Shown one piece after another: positions 12,901 through 24,874 of a stretch of DNA of 64,000 bases. The number at the start of each line of letters is the position of its first letter. Position 1 is the stretch's first letter. Under the pieces are notes generated by a model that was given only the letters and a program-made list of their open reading frames with translations, had not been told where the DNA came from and did no database searches. The translations under genes were made by a program, and so were the position numbers. Origin of the DNA: Gordionus sp. m RMFG-2023 (Eukaryota; Nematomorpha; Gordioida; Chordodea; Parachordodidae); NCBI RefSeq assembly GCF_954871325.1, contig NC_088775.1:21429561-21493560 (forward strand), written 5' to 3'.

Positions 12901-13121
12901 TTGTGTTGTTAAAAAGTCCGATTTGGGTCGATTTTTCAAAACGCCCGATTAAGATTTTAGCTAAAATAATATTATGCCAGCATCGAGATTTGGTAAATAG
13001 ATGTCATCCTAGTATTCCTGCCAGCTATGAGCAAAATCTTTAGGCTTACGTAATGTTATATTATAATCTTAATCAGGCCGTTTTTTAAAATCGACCCGAA
13101 TCGGGCTTTTTAACAACACTA
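12901..13121. mobile_element. 221-bp hAT-type MITE with perfect 8-bp target duplication
   Basis: The ends are TTGTGTTGTTAAAAAG and the inverse of TAGTGTTGTTAAAAAG. Just inside, each arm has a CCGAT/CGATTT-type motif (AGTCCGATTTGGGTCGATTT on the left; the right arm is its near inverse). CACTCGAG flanks both sides exactly (12893-12900 and 13122-13129), which fits the 8-bp duplication of hAT elements. There is no coding. Relatives lie at 6890-7050 and 29050-29231. Confidence 0.85.
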
Positions 13122-13319
13122 CACTCGAGAGTCGATGAAAGATCAACGTATATGAAAAAAAAATAACACAAAATTTATCCTTTAATTCATTTATGTTAAA
13201 ATTTAAATAATTATAGTATTATTTTGTATTCATATTACATTAACAAATTTTTAATAAAAATACTAAAAAATTTCTATGAATGCTTAATTATTTGTTTTAT
13301 ATTAAAAAAAAATAGTGGT

Positions 13320-13440
13320 TCCTCAAGTAAGCAGCTGCCCCCCCCCCCCAGTGGCCCCTACACTTTCTGAGCGAATGAAGCAGAATACCCCCCTGAAAAG
13401 TACCCCCCTCAAAAAAATTATTATTTTATGACACCCATAA
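13320..13440. repeat. C-rich hAT subterminal segment
   Basis: A run of 13 C is followed by AGTGGCCCCTACA, and further along are ACCCCCCTGAAAAG and ACCCCCCTC. The AGTGGCCCCTACA block also occurs inverted next to the right end of the mosaic at about 20414-20430. This is therefore probably an inner piece of a hAT end of that family. Confidence 0.45.
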
Positions 13441-13523
13441 ATTTCAAAAAAAATTTTTATTGCATCAATTTTTAATATATAATATAAATAAAATGCAAAA
13501 AATATATACTTTAAAATAAATTT

Positions 13524-13932
13524 TAGATTCGTTAAATTTGTACTTTATATTTAATTTGCCTAAAGAGTTCTTTTGGATTTATTATTATAACGTGGGATAA
13601 AAATATTATATTTGAATAGTGAGAACTGAAAATAATTTAAGTTATGAATATTAGTTATAAAGAAGATTGAAAAGAGTATAAAAACTCCAATTTTTACCAT
13701 TCGCGAGCATCTTTTATAATTATTAACTTTTTTGTATTTTATTTTTATTTTTATTAATCTTTTTTATTATTTTTACTTTTATAATTTTGTTAATTTGATA
13801 ATGTTATAATTTTGAATAAAGAATTAAATTGATTTCATGATTTCGTGATTCCTAATTATTATTAATTTCTTTTTTATATATATATTTGTTTTCTATTTTT
13901 ATTTTCAGGTCTCAAAAGACCCACTTCCAACA
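13524..13932 (+). repeat. 5' LTR of E1
   Basis: This is a direct repeat of 15898-16309, ending in GACCCACTTCCAACA. The primer-binding site follows it directly. Confidence 0.85.
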
Positions 13933-15878
13933 TTGGTGCCGAAACATTTTTAGGTTTTAAACTAGCTGCTTACAACAGTAATGCCTAAAATAAAGACCCA
14001 GGGGATTTAGATCTTCAGTCTAATGCTAACCAAACTCCATACAAAAGAAACAAATTCAAAACGGAAAAGGGGTAAGAAAAATATGAATTTGACAAAATGA
14101 TATTTAAGGTTATTTAAATCAAATTTGAAAAACGTAGATTAAAGAAAAAAATTGTTTTATGGTAGCTTATGTAAATTATGTTAATGTTGTAATTAAATTC
14201 TTATTAAAGATTTGCGTTCAATTTTATTTTAAGCTCAACTATATGTGAATAAGATACATAGATTTTGATAATATTTAGTAAATATTAGGTTGTAGATTAA
14301 CCAAAAATCTTCATAGTGAGAATCGGCTTTCGTCATTAGAAAATTTAGGCCGCAATCGAGCTCAATTAGAGATCGGATTTTTATTTTAAATCATTAATAA
14401 GATTTAAGAAGAATTTTACAATATTATTCTAATAATACAAAGGAAAAACATGCTTTAGAAATATACATATCAGTTTTCAACAACGGTTGTGCGAAAAATT
14501 ATAAGGATTAGATTTCATAAGTTCTTCAAAGACGTGGGGTGAAAACCATAGTGATTAGAGTTAAGGGGTTGTTCATAAACGTGAGTATGAAAACTTTTAT
14601 GATTAGATGTCTTTGATTTCTCAACTACGTATGTATGAAAAGAGATTTATATATTTCAGCAGTTTTTTTTTAAAGACTTGAGTGTCAAAGAGTACATGAG
14701 GAAATAAATACACAATGATAATTTTTTTTTAAAAAAAGAAAAGATTTTGATATATATTTTAGAATAGGATTTTTAGATATAAATTTAGTATAGACATGGC
14801 TGAAAAGAAGATGAGGATCAATAGCTAAAGGATGAGTACAAGTAAATTTTTCAATGAAAATATGGGTCTAGGCTTCATTAAGGGGAAAGGGGTGATAGAA
14901 TTTGATATATTTATATAATTTATTATATATATTTTTGCAACGTATTATAAATTTAAGATTTAATATAATTTACGCTATTTATTAAAGGCAGAATTAGATT
15001 AGAGGAGATATATGTAGACATTAGGATGAAGTTGGTATATTTATATATTTTATTAGTATATTTGAATTAGGTAGTTTATAGGTGAGAATAAATATAAAAA
15101 AGTGATAAAATATTTCAGAAGTTATTTAAATAAATTATTTTAGGTAGAAGTAGATTAGATGTGATTACCTGAAACCTTAAGATAAAGTCGATATCTCAGC
15201 AAAGGCCAACTGTCGTAGAAGACCCGGAAGTCTAAAAGATAGATACGATTACAAGAATTAGAGTCAATAACCAATCAATTACAAGAGAAAGTAGAAAACA
15301 AGCGAATTGATAGAAAGTATGGTCAAGACGTGATGCTGCAATCGTTAATCGCTGACCAATAATAGCCAATTATTACCGAGACTTTAGTCTGATACGGAAA
15401 TCGACAATCATAGGGACAAGAATTTGTGAAAACCATCATCGCAGACCAATCAATTGTTTATCGAGATAAAGAGCTAATCGTGGATTACAAGAGAATGATA
15501 GAAAACAAGCTACGATAAATTGTAAAAAAATTAAGACAGACTAGAAAAAACAAAAGTTGAAAAAGAAACTGGATGTCATCGATAATCGTTCATCAAGCGT
15601 GGATCGTGGAAAACAGGCGTTTATCAAGTTCGTCAGTCGCCTACAGGGATAAAAAGCTGATCGTTTCCCAGGGTGATAAGCGACAGAAGATAGAATTCAA
15701 AAATTTCAAGCGATAATCGGATACAAACGGTCGTTCGAAACCAAGAATACTTCGTTAGAACTTAGAAGACAGCAAAGATTAAGAAGAATAGATATGGTGT
15801 ATATACGAGGTCAGTAAAGTCGAAATCGAAAGAAGATTGATTATTCGCAGAATGTTGGGTCTAATTTAAGTGGGGAGG

Positions 15879-16309
15879 TGTTGTAATATGTATTGTAGAT
15901 TCGTTAAATTTGTACTTTATATTTAATTTGCATGAGTTCTTTTGGATTTATTATTATAACGCGGGATAAAAATATTATATTTGAATAGTGAGAACTGAAA
16001 ATAATTTAAGTTATGAATATTAGTTATAAAGAAGATTGAAAAGAGTATAAAAACTCCAATTTTTACCATTCGCGAGCATCTTTTATAATTATTAACTTTT
16101 TTGTATTTTATTTTTATTTTTATTAATCTTTTTTATTATTTTTACTTTTATAATTTTGTTAATTTGATAATGTTATAATTTTGAATAAAGAATTAAATTG
16201 ATTTCATGATTTCGTGATTTCGTGATTCCTAATTATTATTAATTTCTTTTTTATATATATATTTGTTTTCTATTTTTATTTTTAGGTCTCAAAAGACCCA
16301 CTTCCAACA
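15879..16309 (+). repeat. 3' LTR of E1
   Basis: It starts with TGTTGTAATATG directly after the purine tract and ends CTTCCAACA. It abuts the 3' LTR of the oppositely oriented element E2. Confidence 0.85.
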
Positions 16310-19107
16310 AAAATAATAATTTAATCATCATTTTTCGCATCATAATTTCTCCATTATATATCCTTTTTCTTTAATCAACATTTGCATAGTCTCAATTTGT
16401 TCCGAGATTTAATTCTTTTTTCTTGAGTAGATTTGAATATCTTACGGCTTCGTAATTTTGTTTAAAAGTAATTTGCCTGTCTGGCGTTTTTCTTAATCTA
16501 GTAAATTTGAATATTACCACAATTACAACACCCTTCTACTTAGATTAGTCCCACCATTCTGCGGGTGATCTCCTTTCTTCCGATCTTGACTTTACTTATC
16601 TTGTTTCCCCACCGAATCTATTCGTCTTAATTTTTAATGTCTTCTAGTTTCTAATGACGGCGGTCTATTGTCTAATATTCTTCACTTCTAAGGACTGTTT
16701 GTATCCGATTACAATCTGAAATTCTTGAATCATTCTGTTTCTTGTCAACTCCTTGTAAACGATTATCTCTTGATCTCTATAGGCCATTGACGAACTCGAT
16801 TCACTTCTGTTATCATGATTCCCGATACATTCTTCTAGCTCTTTTAATTATATTTCGTTTTAATCCCTTTGGTAAATTATCCTAGTCTTTGCTTGTTCCT
16901 AACGGTTTCTGGTAACTAATGACGGTAAACGACTGACGATAATTTGTCTGCGATTAACGATTGTTTCACGAATTCCTGTCTCTATGATCATCAACTTTCG
17001 TATCTTAGACTAAAGTTTCCGTCGACACTTGGCTATATTGGTCAGCGATTAACGATTGCAGCTCGAACGTCTTGACCCCTTGTTCTATCTAGTCGCTTTT
17101 CTTTGAAGTTTTAGGCATCTAATTCTTGTAACCCTATAGATCTTACGACAGTTCCTAGATATCGACTTTGTCTTTATTCTCACTTGATGTTGGTCTCACC
17201 GTTTCAGATCGCATCTAATCTTCGACCTAAAATAATCTATTTAACCCTTTATAACTTCTGAAATAATTTATCCCTTTTTCTTACACATTTATTTTTAAAT
17301 TTGAACTACCTAGAATATATCCTGTTCCCTCCTTCTTAAGGTTATCACCTTTCTTAACTTCGAAATATTTGCTCACTTTTTCCTCTAAATTAGATTTTAA
17401 AATATGCTAAATAATTATATATTTATATTAAATTCTACCACCCCTTTACCCTCAATGAAGTTCAGACCCATATCTTCATTGATTTGCGTTAGTAGTCCTT
17501 TAAATCTAAATTTCTCTTGATAGTCTTGAATCTAAAAAAATTCTAAATATTTTTCCAAAATATAAATATATCCTTTTTTTAAAAAAAAAATTTGCAACTT
17601 TATTTCCTCCTACTTTATATGGGCGCTCAAGTATTTTATTTATTTTCTTCTCTATATTGTTTATATCCTTTGATAAAAAACTGCTGAAATATATAATCTC
17701 TTTTCGCACACACGTTGTTGAAAAATTAATGAAGTCTAATCATTATATTTTTCATATATATGTTTGTTGAACAACCTTCACACCTACTTTGTTGAACAAC
17801 CACTCCACTCTATCATTATGGTTTTCACACCCACCTTTTTGAACAATAAATGAAATCTAATCATTAAAGTTTTCAACACATGTTGTTGAAAAACAAGGAT
17901 ATATATTTCTAAAGCATGTTTTTTTTTCTGCTATTAATAGAATAATGTTGCATAATTGATCTCAAATCTTATTTATGATTCAAAAAAATAAAAATCCGAT
18001 CTCTAATTGAGCTCGATTGCGGCATAAATTTTCTAAGACGAAAGCCGTTTCTCTTTATGAAGATTTTTGGGTTAATCTACAATTTAATATACAACATTCA
18101 CATATCAAATCCTTGAGGCTGTTTTATCTCTTGCAGCCCTTAAAATAAAAGTTAAACGTAAATCTTCAATAAGAATTTAATTACAACATCAACTATTTCC
18201 TAATAAATTTATATTCTAATCTTATTCGCCGAATTTTAAATTATTATATCTTAGCAAACTATTAGTTTAATATTAACTTTCGCAATTTATGTTTCTTTTT
18301 CTTTGTCATAGTTATTTCTAGTGATCAATTAATAATAATTCTAAAATTTAAATATCATCTTCTCTATTAGTTTCAAAATTCCAATGGTTTTAGTTTACCA
18401 GTAACTTCTAAATATAAAATTCCTAATTATCACCTTTAAATAACTAAACACAAACTTCTTTATATCTTATCTACTATGAATGCTACCTTTATAATTCTTT
18501 GTTTTTAATTTTAGATTTTATATTCTACATAAACATAATCTTATCAATAATTTTTCTTTTTCACTTTTATTTACATATTTTTCTTACGTTCTTCTGGAAT
18601 TTTTTTTTGTATTAGAATACAGTTTGACACTTGTCCCACCGTATATATTGATTTGCATTAGACTGAAAAGTTCTAATTGCCCTGTCGCCTCCTCTCTCCA
18701 ACACCATTGTCAAGAAAGCGAGATTTGACATTTGAAATCAAAACATAAATATAAAAAGAAATATATATTAAAATTATAGTTGAATCCTTTATTAAATAAT
18801 AATAAACATAGTTAAATACAAAGTGAAAAACATAATCAAAATAAAAGAAAAATTAAAATTAATATAAAAAAAGAAAGTAAATTTAAGTTAAAAATAATAA
18901 TTTAATCATCATTTTTAGCATCATAATTTCTCCATTATATATCCTTTTTCTTTAATCAACATTTGCATAGTCTCAATTTGTACCGAGATTTAATTCTTTT
19001 TTCTTGAGTAGATTTGAATATCTTTCGGCTTCGTAATTTTGTTTAAAAGTAATTTGCCTGTCTGGCGTTTTTCTTAGTAAATTTGAATATTACCACAATT
19101 ACAACAG
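16310..19107 (-). mobile_element. LTR retrotransposon fossil E2, non-coding, minus strand
   Basis: The 5' LTR is 18708-19107 (TGTTGTAATTGTGG...TTGACA on the minus strand). The 3' LTR is only its matching 221 bp at 16310-16530. A PBS-like TGGTGTTGGAGAG follows the 5' LTR and a purine tract lies before the 3' LTR. The interior is diverged but collinear with E1 and E3 (for example GAGCTCGATTGCGGC near 18010) and has no coding. It meets E1 tail to tail. It is incomplete, with part of one LTR missing, and looks older than E1. Confidence 0.75.
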
Positions 19108-20459
19108 ATAATAGGTTAAATTATTGAGAAATGAATCTTTCATGGCACTATGAAGTCTTGTTTTAATTAATTTAATTTTACTCATGACTCTTTAGGCAGT
19201 ACATGAGGTTGTAGGAATGGTTAATAAATATTTATATAAAATTGTTAAATTAGGGAAAGCATAAAAATTTAAAAGTAGACGATAAGGTAAAATAAATGAA
19301 TAGTTTATCCAATCTGAATCGTAAGTCCCTGAATTATCATCATCATCAGAAGAAGCTAAATAATGTATTGGTAAAAATATTTTAATAAAATAAATTTACA
19401 ATTCTCAGAATCTGACAAATCTTTTGATTCTTGAACCTCTAGGTCATGCGTAATAATTACATTCCCCATTTTGGCCATTTTATAAATATTTCTAAACTTC
19501 AACATTTCTTCGAAAATTTGATTTGAATTTAAATTGTAAAATTCACAGATATCCTCCGATATCTTCCTTAATAATTGATTTTTCTGCCACATTATTTGGC
19601 GTAAAAAATGATGTTTGATGTAAAAATTTCATCGAATCATCATTAAATCTTTAGTTAAACTGCAATAATTAAATCAAGTGCAGCATAAAACGCACCTATT
19701 TTAAAGCAAAAAAATTTCTATATTTAATGATGAAAGTATATATACCTCTCCTTTTTGGATTGTAATGTTTGTCTAGAACTTTCAAAATCAAAAGGTAGAT
19801 ATCTCTCCTTCATAAAATCTTTTGCCTTTGAAAAAACATCCAAAAATTCAGTGTTATTATCTATTAGATTAAAAAATAATTAAGACAATAATTTATAATA
19901 TACTTCTCAAATTAATCAAGCAATCTTTTGCCAATTGAATTTGATTGATTCTTCCACTCATGGTTGAGGCGCCTTCATAACTTTGCCTAACTAGAAATTC
20001 TAGGGGTAAATTTATCGAGTCAAGTTTGGATATTATATTATGCTTAATAGCGAGACCTGTGGTATTTCCCATACAATATATGTCAATCAGTATTTCAACA
20101 GGCTTTGGCGTCTCATTATTTTCAACATATCTTACTATCAAAGCTATTGTTTCTGATTTCGAAACATCATATGTGCCTCAACTATGATTGAAAAGCACCT
20201 ATTAAATGTAATCTGGGGGGGGGGGAGGTCTAATTATTACATTTATAAACCAGAAATCACTTGATCATGATGGATGTAACAAATCAGTAAAAGAATTAAA
20301 TAATAAAGAAAATTTTAAAAAAAAAATATAAAAGATTTTTTAAAAAAAAAAAAAAGAAGTACCCCTAAACAAATTTATTGAAGCAGTTGCTTCGGACCCC
20401 CCCCCCCGTTGTAGGGGCCACTGAGCCCCCTTAAATAAAAATTCCTGGCTACGGCCCTG
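19108..20459 (-). mobile_element. hAT fragment, minus strand
   Basis: It runs from the edge of E2 to the terminal repeat ending CTGGCTACGGCCCTG at 20459. Near that end is a hAT-style G/C-run region: C runs at about 20397 and G runs at about 20215. It carries the transposase relic described separately. Confidence 0.65.
19356..20160 (-). pseudogene. hAT transposase relic (DUF4371 type)
   Basis: The best piece (19893-20141) reads IVRYVENNETPKPVEILI, then DSINLPLEFL and SYEGASTMSGRINQIQLA. This is the classic DUF4371/hAT order of RYV, then D..NLPL..LRGQ.YDGASNMSG...GVQ. A second open piece (19356-19592) contains ISEDICEFYNLNSNQI, typical of the region before the C-terminal dimerisation domain. 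The two pieces lie in the right order on the minus strand, separated by non-coding or shifted sequence. The relic faces the one at 10-11 kb. Confidence 0.75.
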
Positions 20460-20698
20460 TATTGTTTATTTAAAATTATTTTCGTTTTTTGGGATAATAT
20501 TATTTTATTTAATTTCATGAATTTTTGTTATAAAGGGGTGAAGTTTATATAAATTTATCATAGTTAAAGGACGAAAATAATGTAATTTTTTTTATTATTT
20601 ATTTTGCAATATATTTTTTTATCACTATTATATTTTTTTTATCCCGAAAATTTATAATTTTTTTTATGGTTTTGGATTATGTTTTGTTCAATTTGTGA

Positions 20699-20857
20699 TT
20701 ATGAAATTATTGATTCTGAATAATGGGATTTTAACGGAAGATTTACTAAATACGAAAAATAAATTAATGATTAAATAATGTATTCGTTCAGCGCCCTGTT
20801 TTCTTTGTGAAATTATTGATTCTGAATTATGGGGTTTTACAGAAGATTTACGTCAGT
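20699..20857 (+). repeat. Diverged direct repeat leading into the satellite
   Basis: GAAATTATTGATTCTGAA occurs at about 20703 and again at about 20809, each followed by similar bases (TGGGATTTTAACGGAAGATTTAC and TGGGGTTTTACAGAAGATTTAC). The second copy runs straight into the first satellite unit. Confidence 0.6.
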
Positions 20858-23182
20858 AAATTCTATTTTGTACTTTCAATTTACACGCTTTATTTCAGGT
20901 TATTTACGGCAAACTACGAGCAAGGAAATCACATCATCATCAAAATACCACATAGAGCAAAACCATCAAAGACACGACCATCATCATCAGTAAATTCTAC
21001 ACTTTCAATTTACACGCTTTATTTCAGGTTATTTACGGCAAACTACGAGCAAGGAAATCACATCATCATTAAAATACCACATCGAGCAAAACCATAAAAG
21101 ACACGACCATCATCATCAGTAAATTCTACACTTTCAATTTACACGCTTTATTTCAGGTTATTTACGGCAAACTACGAGCAAGGAAATCACATCATCATCA
21201 AAATACCACATCGAGCAAAACCATCAAAGACACGACCATCATCATCAGTAAATTCTACACTTTCAATTTACACGCTTTATTTCAGGTTATTTACGGCAAA
21301 CTACGAGCAAGGAAATCACATCATCATCAAAATACCACATAGAGCAAAACCATCAAAGACACGACCATCATCATCAGTAAATTCTACACTTTCAATTTAC
21401 ACGCTTTATTTCAGGTTATTTACGGCAAACTACGAGCAAGGAAATCACATCATCATCAAAATACCACATAGAGCAAAACCATCAAAGACACGACCATCAT
21501 CATCAGTAAATTCTACACTTTCAATTTACACGCTTTATTTCAGGTTATTTACGGCAAACTACGAGCAAGGAAATCACATCATCATTAAAATACCACATCG
21601 AGCAAAACCATAAAAGACACGACCATCATCATCAGTAAATTCTACACTTTCAATTTACACGCTTTATTTCAGGTTATTTACGGCAAACTACGAGCAAGGA
21701 AATCACATCATCATCAAAATACCACATCGAGCAAAACCATCAAAGACACGACCATCATCATCAGTAAATTCTACACTTTCAATTTACACGCTTTATTTCA
21801 GGTTATTTACGGCAAACTACGAGCAAGGAAATCACATCATCATCAAAATACCACATAGAGCAAAACCATCAAAGACACGACCATCATCATCAGTAAATTC
21901 TACACTTTCAATTTACACGCTTTATTTCAGGTTATTTACGGCAAACTACGAGCAAGGAAATCACATCATCATCAAAATACCACATAGAGCAAAACCATCA
22001 AAGACACGACCATCATCATCAGTAAATTCTACACTTTCAATTTACACGCTTTATTTCAGGTTATTTACGGCAAACTACGAGCAAGGAAATCACATCATCA
22101 TCAAAATACCACATAGAGCAAAACCATCAAAGACACGACCATCATCATCAGTAAATTCTACACTTTCAATTTACACGCTTTATTTCAGGTTATTTACGGC
22201 AAACTACGAGCAAGGAAATCACATCATCATCAAAATACCACATCGAGCAAAACCATAAAAGACACGACCATCATCATCAGTAAATTCTACACTTTCAATT
22301 TACACGCTTTATTTCAGGTTATTTACGGCAAACTACGAGCAAGGAAATCACATCATCATCAAAATACCACATAGAGCAAAACCATCAAAGACACGACCAT
22401 CATCATCAGTAAATTCTACACTTTCAATTTACACGCTTTATTTCAGGTTATTTACGGCAAACTACGAGCAAGGAAATCACATCATCATCAAAATACCACA
22501 TAGAGCAAAACCATCAAAGACACGACCATCATCATCAGTAAATTCTACACTTTCAATTTACACGCTTTATTTCAGGTTATTTACGGCAAACTACGAGCAA
22601 GGAAATCACATCATCATCAAAATACCACATAGAGCAAAACCATCAAAGACACGACCATCATCATCAGTAAATTCTACACTTTCAATTTACACGCTTTATT
22701 TCAGGTTATTTACGGCAAACTACGAGCAAGGAAATCACATCATCATCAAAATACCACATCGAGCAAAACCATAAAAGACACGACCATCATCATCAGTAAA
22801 TTCTACACTTTCAATTTACACGCTTTATTTCAGGTTATTTACGGCAAACTACGAGCAAGGAAATCACATCATCATCAAAATACCACATCGAGCAAAACCA
22901 TCAAAGACACGACCATCATCATCAGTAAATTCTATTTTATACTTTCAATTTACACGCTTTATTTCAGGTTATTTACGGCAAACTACGAGCAAGGAAATCA
23001 GATCATCATCAAAATACCACATCGAGCAAAACCATCAAAGACACGATCCCATCATCAGTAAATTCTATTTTGTACTTTCAATTTACAAGCTTTATTTCAG
23101 GTTATTTACGACAAACTACGAGCAAGGAAATCACATCATCATCAAAATACCACTTCGAGCAAAACCATCAAAGACATGACAA
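20854..23182 (+). repeat. 129-bp satellite array, about 18 units
   Basis: The unit starts CAGTAAATTCTACACTTTCA and ends GACACGACCATCATCAT. Starts fall at 20988, 21117, 21246, 21375 and so on every 129 bp to 23056. The first unit is 134 bp and the last ones are slightly diverged, as edge units often are. Units differ at a few fixed positions (CATAGAG or CATCGAG; CCATCAAAG or CCATAAAAG; CATCATC or CATCATT). The order of variants in units 2-5 is repeated in units 6-9, so a 516-bp higher-order repeat exists in part of the array. One frame is open except in the CCATAAAAG variants. There are no inverted ends and no spacers, so it is not CRISPR-like. Confidence 0.97.
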
Positions 23183-24476
23183 CAACATTTTCAAATAAAA
23201 GGCAACTTACGGTGATATACCCGAGGCTAATTCTTAAAAATATTAGATTCCTCTCAATTTTTAAAATATCTTAAATCTCCTTTTTTAGTAAAATTTTTGT
23301 TATTATAAATTTACTATATTATATTTTTTTAATATGGTTACAAATGCTTATTTGTTGGAATCCGATAATTGTCAAGCCTTGAGGTATATACAATTATTAT
23401 ATTTTCTTATAATTCATATCTTTGTCTCTTTTTTTCTATTTCTTCCTTCTTTTATTCATTCTTTTTTTCATCTCTTTGCTCCCCTAAAATCCATCTCCTA
23501 CCTTCACGCGGTGGGGAGTGAACAGCAAAGCTGACTAACAGGAGCTCTGGTGGATAATGTTAGTATTTGGACTGTTAATAAGAAACATTTTTTCCATGTC
23601 AATTATTGAATAATCATAAAATATAAAAATTTCTGATTCGTCCTTCAATAAAGATAAATTTATTATTCATTCATCATTGAAAAGAAGAAATTTCTGATTC
23701 CCCGTCTGACGGGTTATCAGATAGTTTTATATATTTGTTTAAAGCTCGGCCTCTAATGTTGTTAAAGCAATCCGATTTCTCTCCTTTTTCCAGGCAATCC
23801 TCATCAGGCTAAAAATGCGCTAGGATGAGGAATTAGAATGGGGTAAGGAGAAGACATACTCGCATATTTTTTTCAAGCATGGGGATTTATCGTTATTAAG
23901 AAAAAATTCTACCCATTTCTCCTCTGCTTTTAGACCATCTAACTTTAAGTATTTTGGCGAATCATAAAAAATAGAGAGAATTACAATCTCTTCAAACAAG
24001 AAATCAATGTCTTTCGGTATTTTTAATATATTTATTAATTATAAAAACCATCAATTGATGATTTCTGTTCCAAGGTCATAATATTTATACATTTGTAAAT
24101 AGAGTTATTAAAATCAAATTTTGATTGTAAATATTCTAAAATTGTCTTAATAAAAATATCTGCTTCATTTAAAAATGTATTAATTAGAGTATTATTTGAA
24201 CATTTTAATATAGTATTTTTAGCAATAGCGCCATAAAATTTATTATCAATTTTAACTGTAGAGATGAACAGAGCTGTAGCATGATTTTTTGAATCTTTTT
24301 TATAAAGAATATTCTGATTGCAACTGAATATTAACTGCATGAAGTAGATTTCCTACATGTGAAACGAATCCCAAATTAAAATTTTAGATCAGCTTTTAAA
24401 ATCTCTATTTAATAATTATTTTTTTAAGGGTTTGTAAAATTTTAAAATTCAATCGCTGGCAGGTATTAATGATAAC
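23183..24476. other. Intergenic DNA with one weak minus-strand ORF
   Basis: A 101-codon minus-strand frame (24035-24340) begins with ATG, but I see no family motif and its composition is the same as the flanks (rich in Ile, Asn, Lys and Phe). It may be debris of a transposase. The rest holds nothing recognisable. Confidence 0.35.
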
Positions 24477-24874
24477 TGTCACAACGACAAGTTGACATTG
24501 TGCATCAAAACCTAAATATAAAAATAGAAAACAAATATATATATAAAAAGGAAATTAATAATAATTAGGAATCACGAAATCATAAAATCAACTTTAATTC
24601 TTTATTCAAAATTATAATAGTAAAAATCATAAAAAAATAAAATATAATTAAAAAAGTTAATAATTTAAAAAAAACAAAGATTTTTTATATCGTAAAAATT
24701 TGCCTTTTTATACTCTTTTCAATCTTCTTATAACTAATCATAACTATTAAAATATAATCTTTTTATCACGCGTTATAACAATAAATCCACAAAAATTCTT
24801 TATGCAAATTACATATAAAGTACAACAAAATCCAAAAGAAATCTTTATGTAAATTAATTCTAAAATTCACAACA
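24477..24874 (-). repeat. 3' LTR of E3
   Basis: It begins TGTCACAACGACAAG and ends AATTCACAACA on the plus strand, and repeats 26815-27221. Confidence 0.88.

Larger units (their letters stand above)
13524..16309 (+). mobile_element. LTR retrotransposon fossil E1, non-coding, 2.8 kb
   Basis: Two direct LTRs (13524-13932 and 15879-16309, the longer reading TG...CA) enclose about 1.95 kb. A primer-binding site TTGGTGCCGAAAC follows the left LTR, and a purine tract AAGTGGGGAGG precedes the right one. The interior has no gag or pol, so it is a non-autonomous (TRIM/LARD-like) element that would have depended on proteins from a relative. The LTRs look about 98% alike by eye, which suggests a fairly recent insertion. 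The left LTR lacks its outermost bases, and no target duplication is preserved. It shares interior blocks with the elements at 16310 and 24477. Confidence 0.85.
9268..20459. mobile_element. 11.2-kb mosaic edged by hAT terminal inverted repeats
   Basis: The left edge is CAAGGCCGTAGCCACGAA and the right edge is the inverse of CAGGGCCGTAGCCAGGAA, so the two form a good TIR pair. The flanking octamers are TATTATTT (9260-9267) and TATTGTTT (20460-20467), matching at 7 of 8 positions, as for an aged hAT target duplication. The inside carries two hAT transposase relics pointing toward each other, a MITE, and two LTR elements. It is therefore either one hAT with other elements inserted or two hAT copies that fused. 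The AT-rich octamer match could be chance. Confidence 0.55.

Noticed and set aside
20807-21097. 96-codon ORF as a gene
   Set aside because: It lies almost wholly in the satellite array; the protein is just the 43-residue repeat translated and stops at a unit variant.
20854-23182. Regular repeats as a CRISPR array
   Set aside because: Units are 129 bp head to tail with no unique spacers, in a eukaryotic setting.
24035-24340. Host gene on the minus strand
   Set aside because: No family motif, composition equals the flanks, and no splice or neighbour support; kept only as a weak note.
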